Positions 1-12,116 of a stretch of DNA of 64,000 nucleotides are shown piece after piece. Source of the stretch: Branchiostoma belcheri (Eukaryota; Chordata; Leptocardii; Amphioxiformes; Branchiostomatidae). Numbering within the stretch: the first letter of the stretch is position 1; each line of letters begins with the position of its first letter. Under the pieces are notes generated by a model. That model made no database searches. It saw nothing but the letters and a program-made list of their open reading frames with translations, and had not been told where the DNA came from. The stretch lies in NCBI RefSeq assembly GCF_001625305.1, contig NW_017804409.1, positions 1,317,569 to 1,381,568 on the forward strand. Direction: 5' to 3'. Made by a program: the position numbers and the translations under genes.

Positions 1-272
1 CTAGCCTGATATCCAAACCTATTTTAGTTTTTTAAAATCCATTTTTGTCCTCAGCAAATAGGAGAGGATTAGCTTTGGCTGACACACAGATTGTTCACCA
101 CATCACGTCATAGGAAAACAAGTGATTTAGAATTACATGTACATGTACCATGTACATGTATTGTGTCTACCAGTTGTTATGAAAATACAAAGCATTGTCT
201 CATATCTGATGAACAAAATATCCTTGTTGTTTACTATTGTTATTGTTTACTATTGTTGTTTACTATTTCCAG

Positions 273-1072
273 TTTGATGACACATCAGGAGAGTCGCCCC
301 CATCAGCGTATTCTCCTCTCCCTGCCTCTTCTCAAGCTGAAGGGAGGCACCAAGGTAAAACATTCACTTATCATGGTCTGATTCTGTGTAGCTGTGTATC
401 AAAAGCGCCATCTAGCAGCTGGTTCTATAGATGCAGGAGTGAGGTTCCCTATTGAGTGTTTACAAAACGTGGATATGATTTGACATTGCTGATGATCAGA
501 CTTACTGATGATTCTGCTACACTGGTGATTTAAATCGATATTAATTTATTCATTAGATCTTCAAACAGCTTGGTGGTCCATTCAATTTTGCCAAATCACG
601 AACTCTAATTGCACACAGGGGCACGGCACTACTCTTTTTTGCAAGGTGTGGTGGGATCTTTAACGTATGTGGGGTGTGGCTGTCCCAAAACACGGGACCT
701 CCATTTACTTTAACACTGTATCGGAGCAACATCCCTAACCAAAATCTAAGTACATGTACTTATTTCGACCTGAGGGAAGTGAGGAAAGTTGTGTAAAGTG
801 CCATTTTCGAGGACACAACATTGGGACATGTCAGGGGATGTCTTGGTTCCGAGCCGAATGTTATGATCATTACGCCACACAATTCCACATGGTATGTTAG
901 CTTGAGAGACAGAATATTCTTCAAGTTCAATAATGACTACACTACTGCAATCTGTTACACTGTGACAATCATATATTTTTCTATCATTACAGGAACCTTT
1001 GGGAGATGCAGGTATGTGTACCACGGACGGCACTCGGAAGGCAACAGATTCATACGGAACAACGACTTGTGA
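273..1072 (+). CDS. 3' end of an unidentified gene (two last coding exons)
   Basis: Two exons can be read: 273-354 and 993-1072. The first follows a pyrimidine-rich tract ending in AG and ends in AAG before gtaaaa; the second follows ttctatcattacag and runs to a TGA. Phase agrees (82 nt leaves one base, and the next exon starts with two), giving about 53 residues. The first exon codes a Ser/Pro-rich stretch (GESPPSAYSPLPASS), the second a basic, Arg/Asn/His-rich tail ending in RNNDL. No domain is recognised and upstream exons lie outside the window. An AATAAA at 1544-1549 could serve as poly(A) signal. Small exons with generic composition can arise by chance, so this is a reasonable but unproven call. 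Confidence 0.45.
594..861. repeat. SINE-like dispersed repeat
   Basis: This stretch lies in the last intron of the first gene. Its right part (a run reading gtgaggaaagt.gtgtaaagtgcc, then a purine-rich spacer, ggcacaa/gacacaa and gtcagg) is the same sequence type found at 17639-17712, where it ends in a tRNA B-box in antisense. The left part (gtgtggctgtcccaaaacac and ccatttac) resembles a widespread marine-animal repeat I know by its look only. No coding potential. Confidence 0.5.
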
Positions 1073-2190
1073 TGTCTACATGATAGAGATTTAAGCACTG
1101 TTTATGTTGGTTACCAGCTTCCTGCAGTCTTTGGATAAGTCAGTAGGGGGCACTAGTGATATGGTGTCCCTTGCCAGAACCTCAGTATGCTTGAATAATG
1201 AGATTAAGTTGATGAGTCTGAAATAGTGAAATGATTCACTGAAAACAATCAAACTTGTTTGGACTCACAGCACTCTATGATACATCATGAAGTTTTCGAG
1301 TGAAACGTGTTTAAAACCTGCAATATGCTACATATATCTTCGTATGTGTATTGTAAGAATAGGGTACAATTTTATAGCCTGGTCACCAAACCTATTATAG
1401 CTCCCAAGGACAGTTTTAGGTCAATATTCTAGTCACTTATCTACATACCCGAGGTATATTGACATTCATGGAACAAAAAGACTGAAAATTGTAACAGAAA
1501 ACAGTAACTTGTAGGATCCTGATTTTTGGAGTAGTGCCCAGAAAATAAAGGACTCATTTTGGGGTTTGTTCTGCACTGTTTTAAATGCCCAAAGTATGAA
1601 AAACTGGTGCAAATGTGCTAATGTGGGGCAGTGTCTTGTGTCAACATACAGATTGCCTTATTCAGAATATTTCCAGTTTTGCCACCCTGAAATTACATTG
1701 GCAGCAAATACTACAAATTTGTAACAAACGGCATTATTCTTAGTTTCATACAACTTATCAGAGACTCAGGTAAAAATGTTTGAAAGTTTGTGTTTTCTTG
1801 TTTCAAAAATGTATATTTCGGCTGATAATCATTCAAACATGCTTCACCATCAAAGTAATTTTTCATTGCATTTGAAAGTAATTGCTGCTTTTTTTTATAT
1901 TCAATCAAAACGCCTGACTTTAATATAATTTGATTGCAGCTACTAGAGAAAATATTATTTATCCAATATCATCATGTATATTTAAAACGACTATGCAGCA
2001 CTTTGTAATATCAATTATGTTACTGTTAGGTTTTAACTGGACACAAAGTATATTTAAATGACAAAAGTTGCCAGAGCGCTTTATTACTGTAACATAATAC
2101 ATGTAGTTGCAATAATCATACTTTGATGGCAATAAAAACATTGTTTGTTTTGTGAAGATGAAATTCTTCTACAGTAAGAAATGGAAATAC
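1073..2190. other. AT-rich intergenic stretch
   Basis: No convincing exon on either strand. It contains a piece starting tagcctggtcacc at about 1377, the left end of the TAGCCTGG fold-back family that recurs in the window (a similar piece opens the window at 2). The rest is AT-rich sequence with no structure I can name. Confidence 0.5.
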
Positions 2191-2631
2191 AGTCAAACCT
2201 GCCAAGGAGACCACCTCTTCAAGCAGGCCGCCTGTCCATGGTGACCGCTTTTTCTTGGTCCTTAAAATTTTCCTCATTGACATAAACATTGAGTGACCTG
2301 GCCAAAGCAACCGAGACCGCTGTGAGTTGGGTCCGTTCAAGGCCCAATGGTGACCACGCCATTTTTGTTCATGTTGATTATTGATGATAATTAGAAATCA
2401 TGGAGAAACCAGCCAGCTTGCCTCGACTATTGGACAATGTTTTTTTGTTCAATGTAAATTGGGCCATGTGCCCTCCCCACATGCATTCACCACAGAACTG
2501 GAGATTTCACATTAAAACATCTCAACTTGGAAACCATTTATGTCTCAGTCATGTTGTGAGGTCACCCTCTTCAAGGAGACCACCTGTCCAAGGTGACCAC
2601 TTTTCTTTGGTCCCCTGAGGCAGGTTTGACT
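2191..2631. mobile_element. Non-autonomous inverted-repeat element (MITE-like), 441 bp
   Basis: The ends are a 13-bp inverted repeat, agtcaaacctgcc at 2191 and ggcaggtttgact ending at 2631. Just inside each end is a directly repeated block of about 55 bp built on accacctcttcaag...gtgaccacttttcttggtcc. There is no ORF of transposase size. The repeated internal block and terminal repeats fit a MITE; no clear target-site duplication was resolved. Confidence 0.65.
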
Positions 2632-3018
2632 ACTAGTATTTCACAATCCTGTGAAGTGTCAAGAATTGTTGTGAGTTTTTGTTTATTCATTATTGTGAAT
2701 TTCTTGCTGATTCTGTGTATATTCCACTGTCACTTTCTCACAGCCTTTAGGGAAACCATTTTGACTGCCAATTTGACCTTAACGTCAGTCTGCAGTTACC
2801 CAGTCACACAAGCATACAAATGGTATCCAAATAACTTCAGTCAGACTCACAAGCCTACAAACAAACACATTGAAAACAAAAAAGGCATTTGAATTCTACC
2901 CAGACAGACCTTTTTACTCAAAGTATTCATGTACTAGTATGTACATCATGGAAACACAATGTTACAATCAATACATGACATGTACATGTACATTTTGTAC
3001 TTGTACATGTACGCAAGG

Positions 3019-3724
3019 GTACCGAAGTAACGGGTTCCTCACCCAGCGCAGGGAAAGTGGTGTAGGCACTTGGGGCCCTGTGTGGAAGGAAACTCCGCAC
3101 AGGAATTCTAGTGCTGAACGGCTTATTTTCCAGTGCTGAAGCTCCGCCAGAACTGGAATTCCAGAGCTGAATCTTGATTCGGCACTCGTTTTCCAGTGCT
3201 AAATTCCACTCGGCACTCGCTTCCCAGTGCTCGGAGTCCATTCAACACTGGATAGCAAGTGTCGAAGTACCTAAGTAACGGGTTCCTCACTGAATCGTTC
3301 CAGTGCTCATGACTCTTGGCGCTGGAAGGCGAGTTCTCAAATCATTTCTGCACTGGGCTTCTGGTGCTTACGTCGGCCGTGCGGCATACAGCACAGTATC
3401 GTAGGTCAAGTCTACGTCTTTGAAAATGTGAGGAAAGAGGCCGTGCAGTCCTGTCCTGCAGATCACCTTGTTGTCCCGATTGTAATTTGCTTCCTGGGCG
3501 CTATGATCTCGAAAATATGAGTGTTAGAGTTCAAAGGCGGCATCTCGGTACCCTTTTTAAAGTCAGGGTTTGATTTGCCGATTCAGACTTTCCAGTGCTG
3601 AAGCCGCCGACACTGGACACCAAGTGTTGACGTACCTTCGGCACTGGAGATCTAGGACGGAAGCCGCCTCATATGATCACCTCTGTACACCTAGTGCTGA
3701 GAAAGGAACCCGTTACTTCGGTAC
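3019..3724. mobile_element. Inverted-repeat element with internal CAGTGC/GCACTG repeats, about 706 bp
   Basis: The left end gtaccgaagtaacgggttcc (3019) is matched in reverse complement by ggaacccgttacttcggtac (ending 3724). A third, slightly diverged copy of the same motif sits internally at 3268-3290. Between them are many short blocks ending in cagtgctgaa or gcactgg in both orientations, so the interior is itself a degenerate repeat array. No transposase ORF. Confidence 0.65.
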
Positions 3725-4107
3725 TTTTGCTATATGTACATGTATGTGTAAAATTATGCTGCAAGGAATGCTAAGCCTTCTGCTAGTTGTACTTATGGCT
3801 GACTTCTTAATGTCATTCAGTTATACTTGTTTCAAGTATTACAAGTTGTATTACAAGTTACAACTGTAATTAAAAAGAGTTTTCTTCCAAATAGCTCGAT
3901 ACTATAATATAAGTCATGTAACAATAGATAATTTAGCTTTAAATTATTAGAGAGGTGTGTATATGTTGTGTATTTATAGAGCCCAATATTGAGAAATAAA
4001 GTGTAGTTTATGATGTATTGAATAAATGTATGATACACTCTGTTTTGACATTGTCATTTAAATATTGCAAAGCCCATTGTACATTGTATTAGACATAATG
4101 TTTAGAG

Positions 4108-4173
4108 CATTAGATTTGGAGTCTGCGGAGGATGTCATCCTTAAAATTTACTTGCTGTGGCCTTACATATAGA
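4108..4173. mobile_element. Fragment of the GGATGACATCC MITE family
   Basis: The right end only: ggaggatgtcatcc followed by an AT spacer and gtggccttac. The same end closes the element at 8875-9279, whose two ends both match this piece. It lies about 115 bp past the stop codon of IAP gene 1, so probably in or near its 3' UTR. Confidence 0.5.
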
Positions 4174-4287
4174 GTGAATGAATGCTCGACAATTGTACAT
4201 GGTACAATGTGTGGCAGTAATACAACAATACTACAAAACTAAACTATCTTATTACATTTCTTACTACAAAAGAGTTGTAGTGAATAT

Positions 4288-7200
4288 TTATGTGTGAAAT
4301 GCGCGCTGAACCCTCTGGAACATCGCTCTACAGAGCGGACAGCGGCGTCCTCTGATCCTCAGCATGTTGGCACAGTGTTCGCAGCAGCAGAGATGTCCAC
4401 AGGGGATGAACACCATACAGGCGTCCTCAGACAGACACACCTTACACTGCCTCTCTTCACGGAGACGGCGGAGACGGCGCAACATATGCTCCATAGTCTC
4501 AAGGTCCAGAGGTTGTTCTGAAAATGGACAAAATGATGGTTACACGTAATATTTCTTTGCAATTGTGCTCTCGCTATATAAGAAGCACTATTTTTGCTTT
4601 AAAAATCTAAAACTATTGTGCTAGAAAGTTTGGTTGAATTCTCAGTTTTGCCCTCTGATTTCAGATTTGAAAATAAAAGAAACTTTGAAACTTTCAAATT
4701 GATTGAGTTGCAAAACCACCCTCTAGATCTGGTATGTTGACTTCAAGACTCCTAGCATTTGGCACTATCATAGGATGTCTGTGTTTTTTTTTTGTGTCCT
4801 TTTGCTTTTTTGCACATTTTCCTCTTTGTATGATACAAATGAAGTGATGCCTGTAAATAAGCCTCTATATTACACAAGAAAATAAGCTATCCTATAATTG
4901 CAATAAGCTTGAACATGAACCTTGAGTCTCTGTAGATGGGTTTGGCCGTGTTTCTTTTGGGGGACTCTCCTCTCTGGGTGGCTGATCTTGCAGATCTTCA
5001 TCTTCCTCAGCATCCAACAAAGCTTTGATTAAGCCTGTCATTGTAGCAAAAAACTGCCCATGCTCATTGATTTGACAGTAGACAACTCTTCTAATGTCAT
5101 CGGGATCAAATCCCATCTCAACAGCATCTCTGACAATTCTAGAATCCATTGCATCATTGACTTGTTGCTCCAGATTTCTCTGATGGCTGCTTCTGTTTTG
5201 CTGCAGCTGCTTTTCAGGTATGGCAGTAGAGATGCCTTCACGATAGGAAACATGCTGCTGTGTTCCCTGCTGCCTTGTCTAGAAATATAGACATTTTTGT
5301 AAGGATGGCTGAGCATACATGTAAGTACAATGTATATTGTTGTCAGCAACAGAAATAATGTACTATGTAAATGCTACTTTATTTGATAAGAAGAAGATAA
5401 GAATTGATAACAATTTTCCTGAATAGTGGGTATCACCTACAGATATATATACATGTAAATGAAAGTACCATTTTCTTAGCTGAGTTGTGGGTTTGTAAGT
5501 CTGTTCGTCCTTCATTTGTATTATAGCTTTGTTTGCATGGGTGTGCAGTGGGTGGAAAGTCATTTTGACAGTTAAATGAAAGGGAGGTCAAGCCTGATGG
5601 TGACCCAAAACATGTACTTGCCAGTTGGGAATAAGTGGGTGGTATGTGGAGAAATTCAGGAAATGGTATCAAAATTACTTCATACAATCCCACACACACA
5701 GAGATCCAAAACATTCACAAAAACCCAAAATAGTTCCTGGAAGTCTAAAATCTCGTGTTTTAGGAAACCTAACCTGTTGCATGCCGATACGACTCCGTGT
5801 CCTGATGTCCCAGATGTAGTCCATGCCTTTCCTCATGATGACGTAACCGCACTCCGGCCCGTACCACCGCGCATGCTCCTCCCAGGGGTCATCGCCCTGC
5901 AGCCAGTCCTTCAGACCACCCTCGCACCAGAAACACCGGACTTGGTCGTCAATGCCTGCGGACAGAGTGAAGATATTTTTCTTCAGCACCTCAAAATAAC
6001 AGACTGTTCATGCATGATTTCATAATATGAGGGAAGTTGCTGCTAGGATTGCTCTTTAATATCCCACAATGGTGAAATATTTTTTTCTGACATCCTATCC
6101 TTAAAAAAAGGCCAAAAAACGTTATGTTCCAGATATTTTTTTTAAAAGGTGTTTTGTTCACACACTCACAAGGACAAAAGTAAGATGTACATGTAGTAGG
6201 CATACACATGTATGTGAATAAATATTTCTGCACTAGAATGCTGTTTAGTAAACAATTTTGTGATGCATACTTACAGGTGTAAACAAAGCCTGCCTGTGCT
6301 AGCCTCCGTGGTGAGATGGGAGAATACAGCGGCCACTTGTGGAAGGTGGACAGACGGCTTTCCTCATCCGCAAAATCTGGCATTCTTGGCCTCTGTGCCT
6401 CTATTGGCACTAAGGAAGTGTTCATGTGTAAGTGTAAGGAAAGTCTACAGATCAAGACTGAATGTGTGATTTTCACCTAATAGGTACTAAGTATTTGCAT
6501 CTTTATGTTGTACACCTATAGTAGATAGCTTGTGATAGGTCCCATGAGTGGAGATAACTGTATTTCCACATCATAGTCACTGTGGTTAGAAAACTTCATG
6601 TCTGATGATGTTAGAAAGACTTACAGGTGTGTAGAAAATCCCTCAAATCTAACACAGTGAGATATTTGCAGAAGACTATAGGATAAGTTGATAGTTAAAT
6701 GTAACACTCACTGTCTGGCTAGATTTAACACAATTTTCTGAAAGCTGTGCAGTGTACATGCAACAAAAGTTTAACTCACACGTGTAGGAGACCCCAGCTC
6801 TAGGAGGCAATCTAGACAGCGTGTGTTCCGAAGATAGCTCTGGTTGTCTAGTCTGCCCCAGAAATCCATCGTCTGTCTCAGCAACACCAGTACTAAAATG
6901 GGAAATATTTCATGAATGCATATATATTTCATGAATGCATATATAAACAACTTAAGATGCATAAAAGTGTACATATTAATGCTTATATAGCCATTTGACA
7001 ATCAAAAATGTTGTCACTTGACATACATACTTGACGTAATGAACTGATATAATCTATGGTGACAGTATATGATGGTTGGTTTTTAAGGCAAAGACAGCAA
7101 AGAAATGTGAATGTGAAATGTTTCTATTTTACTGTGCACATAAACAGCCAACCTGGACGGACAGAACATCCTCTGTGCAGCACTGGCCATGGTTTTGTCC

Positions 7201-8486
7201 ACAGGTACATGTAGATGTCTGTCGTCATCTAGTGGTATATTTGAGGTGGCCAAACCACGTACGAAGGGACAGTCTGGGTAGTGCCGCTGGTGTTCTACTA
7301 CCGGGTCATCACCTTCTTCCCACTGATGCAGAACACCACCACTGAATGCACACTCCACACGGTCTCTGTATCCAAGGTAGACGAACCCTTGCCTTGCCAG
7401 ATCTTCTGGTGACACGGGTACATCGCTTGGCAGATACTTACAGGTATACAGAAATCCTGCCCGTGCTAGCCTCAGTGGTGACATGGGAGAATACCTCGGC
7501 CAGTTGTGGAAGGTGGACAGTCGACTGTCCTCATCAGCAAAATCTGGCATTCTTGGCCACTGTCGGTCTATTGGTAAAGCATATGCTGATGTGGTTCCAG
7601 ATCCAGTTGCTTGTGTTGAAGGTTGCTGACTAGTTTGGCTGGTAACGATATTTTGAGCCGTACTCGGACTGCTCGTTGGCGGAGATGCTTGTGGTGACGT
7701 CTCTCCAAGTTGGACATTTGCGGTCGCCTCTCCGTTAACGAAGGGGCAGTGCGGGTAGTGTCGCTGGTGTTCTATAAACGGATCGTCGCCCGCCTCCCAC
7801 TGATGAAGAACACCCCCACAGAACGCACACTCCACACGGTCTCTGTAGCCAAGGTAGAAAAACCCTAGCCTTGCAAGATCTTCTGGTGACACGAGTACAT
7901 CTCTTGGCCAGTCAAAGTAAGTAGTAAGCCGATCTCTCTCTGTGTTCAAATTTCTCGTCTGGTATTGGTTAGAACCTACCGTAAATCTTGTTGTATCTTG
8001 ACGTCTTGGTGGTTGATCACTGCTGATTCCGTCCACAAAGTATGTAGGAAGACGGTCTGTGTTTAAATCTTTGGGACATTGTGAGTCACATAGTGTATGA
8101 TGTGACTCGTAGAGTTCATTAGAGTTGAAGTTGTGTGAGTGATGGAGCCAGCTATTGGATGAAGGGGTTGTACTTTCCATGACTGCCTGTTGTGCCTGCC
8201 CCTGCATTGCATCATTGTTGGGAACGTTGCTGGTGCTTGCTTGACTGACTTGTAGGTTTTTTGCAAATTCACAGTCCTTTTGCTCACTGACATGCCTCAC
8301 AAAAGGGTTGTCACCAGCCTTCCAATTTCTAAACTGCCCTCCACAATCGAAACAGACTACGGTGTTCTCATCAACACAGAAAAATCCAGCTATTGCCAGA
8401 AGCCGTGGAGGTACAGGGCTATTATCAGGCCACAGGTCAAATGTTGCAAGCCTGCGGGATTCAATTGAATAGTCCTTGTATTTCAT
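4288..8486 (-). CDS. BIRC2/3-like: IAP gene 1: BIR-repeat, UBA and RING E3 ubiquitin ligase (cIAP-like)
   Basis: Six exons on the minus strand, in transcript order: 8486-7153, 6892-6780, 6409-6275, 5955-5774, 5278-4921 and 4517-4288. All introns are GT-AG and the phases agree, giving 2352 nt (783 residues). The ATG at 8484-8486 is followed directly by BIR1 (residues about 10-77; VVCFDCGG, H-x6-C). BIR2 has VECAFCGG. A third unit is a chimera of a BIR3 front half and a second BIR2-like back half with CAFS instead of CAFC, so one zinc ligand is lost. BIR4 is split over the 6275-6409 and 5774-5955 exons (CFWCEGG, EHARW). Then come a UBA-like segment (EMGFDPDDIRRVV) and a C3HC4 RING (CKVC...CGHLCC...CPLC). 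Members of this family bind caspases and IAP antagonists through BIRs, polyubiquitin through UBA, and E2 enzymes through the RING; action is expected in the cytosol. The protein is longer than usual cIAPs because of the extra chimeric unit. No promoter is evident. Confidence 0.85.
5470..5650. repeat. Diverged dispersed repeat within IAP gene 1 intron
   Basis: A stretch with gggaggtcaagcctgatggt preceded by gtgggtttgtaagtctgtt is a diverged copy of a repeat seen more clearly at 37390-37470, 37862-38020 and (antisense) 41530-41720. It lies between the BIR and UBA exons and has no coding role. Confidence 0.4.
7442..8486 (-). CDS. Possible alternative first coding exon of IAP gene 1
   Basis: Inside the large exon the reading frame runs through an intact 5' splice site: T followed by gtaagtatct (the donor on plus coordinates 7432-7441). 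The same donor ends the homologous exon of IAP gene 3 at 27442. Splicing from here to the exon at 5955 keeps phase (T plus GC gives Cys) and would make a 604-residue protein with BIR1, BIR2, one complete BIR3, UBA and RING, the classical cIAP layout. Whether this donor is used cannot be seen from DNA. Confidence 0.4.
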
Positions 8487-8874
8487 GTTTGTCTATTTCA
8501 CAGCAAAGGATTAGAGAAAATTTGTCATACCATTTAGCTTTGCACCTGTGAAGCAAACCACTTCCTAAGTTAAATCACTAAGTGAAGTATCCCTTCAGAA
8601 AGTCAAACTTTGTCCCACTATTCAGTCACATGGTGAACAAAAATGAATGAATCTTATGGTTAAAGAAAGGGTTCCATGTTGGACTGGTGGCATGCAAAGA
8701 ATTTTCACTGGGTGTTGATGGATGGTTATCTTGTGCAATGTTCAACTACTGCATGCGACTGTGAAAGAAAAAAAAGGAAGAAACATACGTCATCTGTATC
8801 TGTATCTGAAGGTACCTGTATCGGATGGGTAGACATACATAAGGTATCTCAACTTCCTGCTGGTTCTCTACTTA

Positions 8875-9279
8875 GGCCATAGCATGTAAATTATATGGAT
8901 GACATCCTCCGCAAACTCCAAATCTAATGCGAGCGGGCGAAAAAAAAACAAGGCCGGCCGAGAAAAACAAGGTTCCTACATTTTAAAATTTTGACTCATT
9001 CATTGTACAAATGGTTTTGGTTCACATACATGTGTATACACAGCCAACATCACATATCACTGCATCAAAGTAAGAAACAAAACATTAAATCAGAGCCTTT
9101 TCTTGTCTCCTCTCTTCATAGCTATCTGCCACCCACCTTCTGGCATGGCAACAGATATCTTTGCCCATTTTTGGCATGTTGACCACTGTCAGAGGCAACA
9201 AAATTTGTTTTTTTTTCCAAAATCTGGCAAAAATTAATGCACGCGTTGATGTCATCCATAAAAATTACTTGCTGTGGCC
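8875..9279. mobile_element. MITE of the GGATGACATCC family
   Basis: The left end ggccatagcatgtaaatt and the right end aattacttgctgtggcc are inverted repeats, each followed inward by the near-palindrome ggatgacatcc. The interior has a gcgggcgaaaaaaaaac run near the left end and acgcgttgatgtcatcc near the right. No ORF. Related copies lie at 4108, 21450, 29993, 48556, 49273 and 63127. Confidence 0.65.
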
Positions 9280-10599
9280 TTATGACTATTCTAAGACACA
9301 AATCAGGGCCTCATTTGCATAATAGATGAAAAAATACCACACTCTCCATTTGTTGAATAAAGGTTTTCTGTTAAAATCTCATTATCATATTAGGCATTGC
9401 CCAAGCCAGTCCTTGGGGCCAACAGAAATGAAAGTGAAAGTGCATGAAAGTAGCTATGTTTACCAAAGGAAAACATTGTTTTTACTCAATTTCCTCTTCT
9501 TCTTCTCCAAACACTAACCTCTGACCTGGCCAATGACATGATTTGTTGACGTCTGTCACCATGGTGACTGGTGTTGGGTTACATAATGTTGCAATTTCAT
9601 GGTCTGCTCTGCTCCTGTCACCATGATACTAGTAGTACATATTCACGTTTGATTACAATTTTTTAAAAGCGAAACATTGAGCTATAGTCGAGCTATCGCG
9701 TTGTTCGGGACAGCACGGTTTGTTCCTCCCGCTAAGGTGATTATACAGGTGGTTCAACTGTGGCGACCCGGACCTGTTTCACTAAGCAATCCGTGACCTT
9801 TGGTAAACAAACTTGTTGTCCAATGGCTGATGCAGTGGAGCTCTCATGTTCCTCACTCTCGCGTTAACTCATGATTAAACATTTGATAACTCCTTCCTCT
9901 ATCCAGGAAATAGACACACAAAACCCAACACAGTCTCTGTCCATTCTCACAGTGTATTCACATCCAGACTCTCTCTAGATCTCCGGAGTGATCCCCAGGG
10001 GGACCACCGTGCATGTGCATAAGAGCTATGGCGGGAAGACCATAGCTCTAACAGTACATGTATGTGAATGTGTTTGAGTAAAAATTAACAGAGCAGACCA
10101 TGTCCGAAGGTGAACATTATGCATTTGCTTTGCAAATGTTTAATACTTCTCTAGTTACAGCTTAATTTTATTTGTCTCATTGATCATGGACATGTGATGA
10201 ATGAATGTAGCATAATCTGTCCCATCTACAGTTTTCTCAACTCAAATTACATAATATTGTACTTCATAAGTTCATATGTAAAAGTCCTATCCTTTCAACA
10301 TTTCATAATTCATTTGGAAATGACCTCCACATTAACATAATACATGTAATGTATAGGAATGTTAACCTTACAGATGTCTTAAGTGTGAAATGTTCTTCAT
10401 TAACATACTAAATAAGAAGTATTTTTGTCAATGAGGCCCTGATTTGTATCTTAGAATAGTCATATTAGTAGAGAACCAGCAGGAAGTTGAGATACATGTA
10501 CCGTTAATATATCTATGCATGTCTAGTACCCAAGTCATGTGTAACAGGTATGGCCTAGCACTAAGAGGTAAAATAAACATTGTGAAAAATATTTGCACA

Positions 10600-10852
10600 G
10601 GCCACCCCGATTTAATTTGTTGGTTCTCGGATTCGCCTCTTCATTTTTTTCTCATTTGCAAATTCTTGTTCTGAATCAACTAAAAATGCTACTATTTTTC
10701 TCCCAACAGGAGTTTAAATGTTCCAGCCTTCATGGCTCCTATCATAGTATTTGGGGCTATAATAAGCTGCCTAGACCTGTTTTTTTTCGCCTTGTTGCTT
10801 CATATTTTTTCCAAAAAAAATCTAAGAACCAACAAATTAAATTGGTGTGGCC
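10600..10852. mobile_element. Short inverted-repeat element, 253 bp
   Basis: The terminal inverted repeats start ggccaccccgatttaatttg at 10600 and end aaattaaattggtgtggcc at 10852, extending inward over gttggttctcggatt / tctaagaaccaac. A third copy of the same end (gcaccaatttgatttgttgg) lies alone at 10889-10925, so a second, truncated element abuts it. No coding capacity. Confidence 0.65.
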
Positions 10853-10930
10853 TAATTTGCATATCCATCAATGTTACTGAGCTAGGCTGCACCAATTTGA
10901 TTTGTTGGTTCTCGGATTTATTCAGAAAAC

Positions 10931-11852
10931 AAGAGTTCCACAATCTCATACCTTCGCCAAATGAGGTTAACCCTTGCGGGTGACGAATTATACAATTTTA
11001 ATCATTGATTTTGTAAATAAGAGCCTCATTTGCATGGACTATGTCAGTTGATCATATTCTTCATCCAATGACAGCCTTATCATAACAAAAAGGCTATTTT
11101 AGCACTTCCTCATAAATTATGCAAATGAGGTCATGATTTGAATAAATTATGTTTGTTGATGTTCACCTTCACTTAACTTCCAAATGTGGCAAGTATGAAA
11201 TTCGGGGTGCAGCAGTTACAACTATGAAATTATAAGAATTTCCCATTAATTATGCAAATTAGGTCCTCATTTACATAATATATATCCTCAGATGTTTTTC
11301 TCGTTCTCAAGTAGATGTCACAAGTGTTTCATAGTTCTATTATCGAACAAAGCAGAGTTATAGAATTTCCTCATTAATTATGCAAATTAGCGCCTGATTT
11401 GCATAATTGCCATCTGATCATGTCAAGCATCACTTATACTACTTACATACCAAAAATCACGACAATACGTCAACCGGTTCTTGAGTTATCGTCCTTCAAA
11501 TTGTTTTCAACAAATGCTCCTGCAGTTCCAGAACAAGGCGCTAGGGGACCCAAACTCACGTCACTTCTTCCCTACCACAAGAGCTATCTACCAACCAAAA
11601 CTTGTGACCCTAGCATGTCCAGAACATGAGATATCAAAACCGGAAGTTCAGCTGCAGTACCTAGGAAAGCCGCCAGGGGGCCTAACATCTAATCATTTCT
11701 AGGTCTTATGAAGACCTACCCACCTACCAAGTTTCATTCCAATCCATTTACTGCTTCTCGAGTTATCTTGCTAAACCACACACACACAAACACACATACC
11801 CATGCACACACAGACAAACGCTACTGAAAACATAACCTTCTTGGCGAAGGTA
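10931..11852. mobile_element. Dispersed element with TACCTTCGCCAA ends, copy 1
   Basis: A stretch of about 0.9 kb beginning aagagttccacaatctc, with taccttcgccaa near the left end and ttggcgaaggta at the right. The copy at 43113-44042 is colinear throughout. The interior holds repeated aattatgcaaat blocks and a CA-rich run before the right end. Weak ORFs of about 75 codons here and in the other copy are similar only because the DNA is repeated. Confidence 0.7.
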
Positions 11853-12051
11853 ATAAAAATATGAAGCGACACTGCCAAAAAAACAGACCTTGGCATCCTA
11901 TGATAGCCCCCAATGCTATGATAAGAGCTATGACATCAACACACCAGGCTGGTTTGTAATTCAAACAATAAGTTTAAAACTTTTCATCAAACCACTGCAC
12001 TGATAGATGGAAAAATTGTAACAACTCTAAAGAAAAGGGACTTCCTTCAAC

Positions 12052-12116
12052 TGTTGGGGCCAAAATATGAGTATTTGGGAGTTGTTGGGGCCAAAATATG
12101 AGCATTCGGGAGTTGA
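12052..12116. repeat. Two-copy tandem repeat, about 36 bp
   Basis: The unit gttggggccaaaatatgagt / gttggggccaaaatatgagc plus attygggagtt occurs twice in a row. It is intergenic, with no sign of function. Confidence 0.6.

Noticed and set aside
5991..6476. 161-codon ORF as a separate gene
   Set aside because: Only 6275-6409 is coding (BIR front half of IAP gene 1); the rest is intron on both sides.
11399..11702. Similar ORFs at 11399-11629, 40662-41012 and 43580-43873 as a protein family
   Set aside because: The similarity comes from copies of one non-coding mobile element; no domain, and the frames end arbitrarily.
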